From: Thioalkalivibrio sp.
Lineage (GTDB): Bacteria > Pseudomonadota > Gammaproteobacteria > Ectothiorhodospirales > Ectothiorhodospiraceae
Assembly: GCA_003555285.1 (NCBI GenBank)
Contig: PWGH01000064.1
Coordinates: forward strand, 1 to 5,935
Length of the DNA: 5,935 bases
Direction: 5' to 3'
Shown here piece after piece: positions 5,755-5,935 of this stretch. Positions within the stretch are counted from its first letter, which is position 1. Each line of letters opens with the position of its first letter. Position numbers and translations under genes: made by a program. Below the pieces are notes generated by a model. It was not told the DNA's origin and did no database searches. It saw nothing but the letters and a program-made list of their open reading frames with translations.

Positions 5755-5845
5755 GGAGAGGTGGCCGAGCGGTTGAAGGCGCACGCCTGGAAAGTGTGTA
5801 TACGGTAACCCCGTATCGAGGGTTCGAATCCCTCTCTCTCCGCCA
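5755..5845 (+). tRNA. tRNA-Ser (anticodon GGA)
   Basis: A complete 91-nt type II tRNA folds by eye. The acceptor GGAGAGG (5755-5761) pairs with TCTCTCC (5835-5841, one G-T pair). The discriminator is G5842 and CCA is encoded (5843-5845). The anticodon stem CACGC/GTGTG frames loop CTGGAAA with anticodon GGA at 5789-5791, reading UCC and UCU. The long variable arm TACGG-TAACC-CCGTA is diagnostic of tRNA-Ser. The T-arm GAGGG-TTCGAAT-CCCTC is perfect. It stands alone with its own probable promoter and terminator. Confidence 0.97.
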
Positions 5846-5885
5846 GACACAGAAAAGGGGCCTTCAGGCCCCTTTTCTGTGTCTG
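5844..5885 (+). terminator. Intrinsic terminator of tRNA-Ser (possibly bidirectional)
   Basis: A perfect 19-bp inverted repeat closes on a TTCA loop (5863-5866). The core GGGGCC/GGCCCC is flanked by AAAA on the left and TTTT on the right, then CTGTGTCTG continues the symmetry. The stem starts within the encoded CCA (C5844, A5845). The A/T flanks would let it also terminate transcription arriving from the right. Confidence 0.9.
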
Positions 5886-5896
5886 ATGAAGCGTGG

Positions 5897-5911
5897 TTCG
5901 AACCCTCGATA
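5897..5911 (-). repeat. Inverted 15-nt copy of the tRNA-Ser T-arm
   Basis: TTCGAACCCTCGATA (5897-5911) is the exact reverse complement of 5814-5828, covering the end of the variable arm, the 5' T-stem and most of the T-loop. The surrounding bases to the window end do not fold into a tRNA on either strand. A second GGTTCGA lies at 5922-5928. It could be a tRNA-gene remnant left by an integrated element, or the edge of another feature beyond the window. Confidence 0.55.
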
Positions 5912-5935
5912 TAAGAGCGTTGGTTCGACTGCGCC

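Noticed and set aside
5885..5935. A second tRNA on the minus strand at the right edge
   Set aside because: The T-loop-like GGTTCGA sequences are present, but no matching T-stem, acceptor or anticodon arm can be assembled on either strand within the window.
1..5935. CRISPR array, insertion sequence or transposase, toxin-antitoxin or defence genes
   Set aside because: No regularly spaced repeats, transposase motifs or paired small genes of those kinds are visible. All space is explained by the genes and intergenic elements listed.

Overview
The window is GC-rich, densely packed bacterial DNA carrying a class III polyhydroxyalkanoate (PHA) locus, followed by a housekeeping stretch. The two-subunit PhaE/PhaC synthase, and a phaA-phaR arm divergent from phaE-phaC, match the arrangement known from the purple sulfur bacterium Allochromatium vinosum. 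I therefore infer a gammaproteobacterium, probably Chromatiales/Ectothiorhodospiraceae-like. No species can be named from the sequence alone.

Left part (1-1714). The minus strand carries phaA (acetyl-CoA C-acetyltransferase, 395 aa, complete) and then the first 36 codons of phaR (PHA synthesis regulator), which runs off the left edge. By analogy with A. vinosum, a phasin gene and the reductase phaB may lie just beyond that edge. A 300-bp divergent regulatory region (1415-1714) separates phaA from phaE. It contains no gene, but it has a plausible phaE promoter and several dyad symmetries, one overlapping the probable phaA -10 region.

Centre (1715-4103). phaE and phaC overlap by 4 bp (ATGA) and are probably translationally coupled. 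PhaC has the full Cys-Asp-His triad. PhaE has the conserved family core plus a coiled coil and a low-complexity tail that becomes strongly basic. A nine-G run encodes part of that tail. A GC-rich hairpin follows phaC.

Right part (4104-5935). A structured intergenic stretch with a long imperfect inverted repeat precedes purU (formyltetrahydrofolate deformylase). Next come a DUF1820 protein gene, a tRNA-Ser(GGA) with a probable promoter and leader hairpin, and a strong intrinsic terminator. The last 50 bases contain a short inverted copy of the tRNA T-arm.

Functionally, PhaA condenses two acetyl-CoA to acetoacetyl-CoA. A reductase (not in the window) would make (R)-3-hydroxybutyryl-CoA, and PhaEC polymerises it into granules under PhaR control. 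PurU and the DUF1820 gene have no evident link to PHA. I see no clearly new system. The most interesting points are the G9 tract and tail of PhaE, the operator-like dyads, the structured purU leader and the inverted T-arm copy beside the tRNA.
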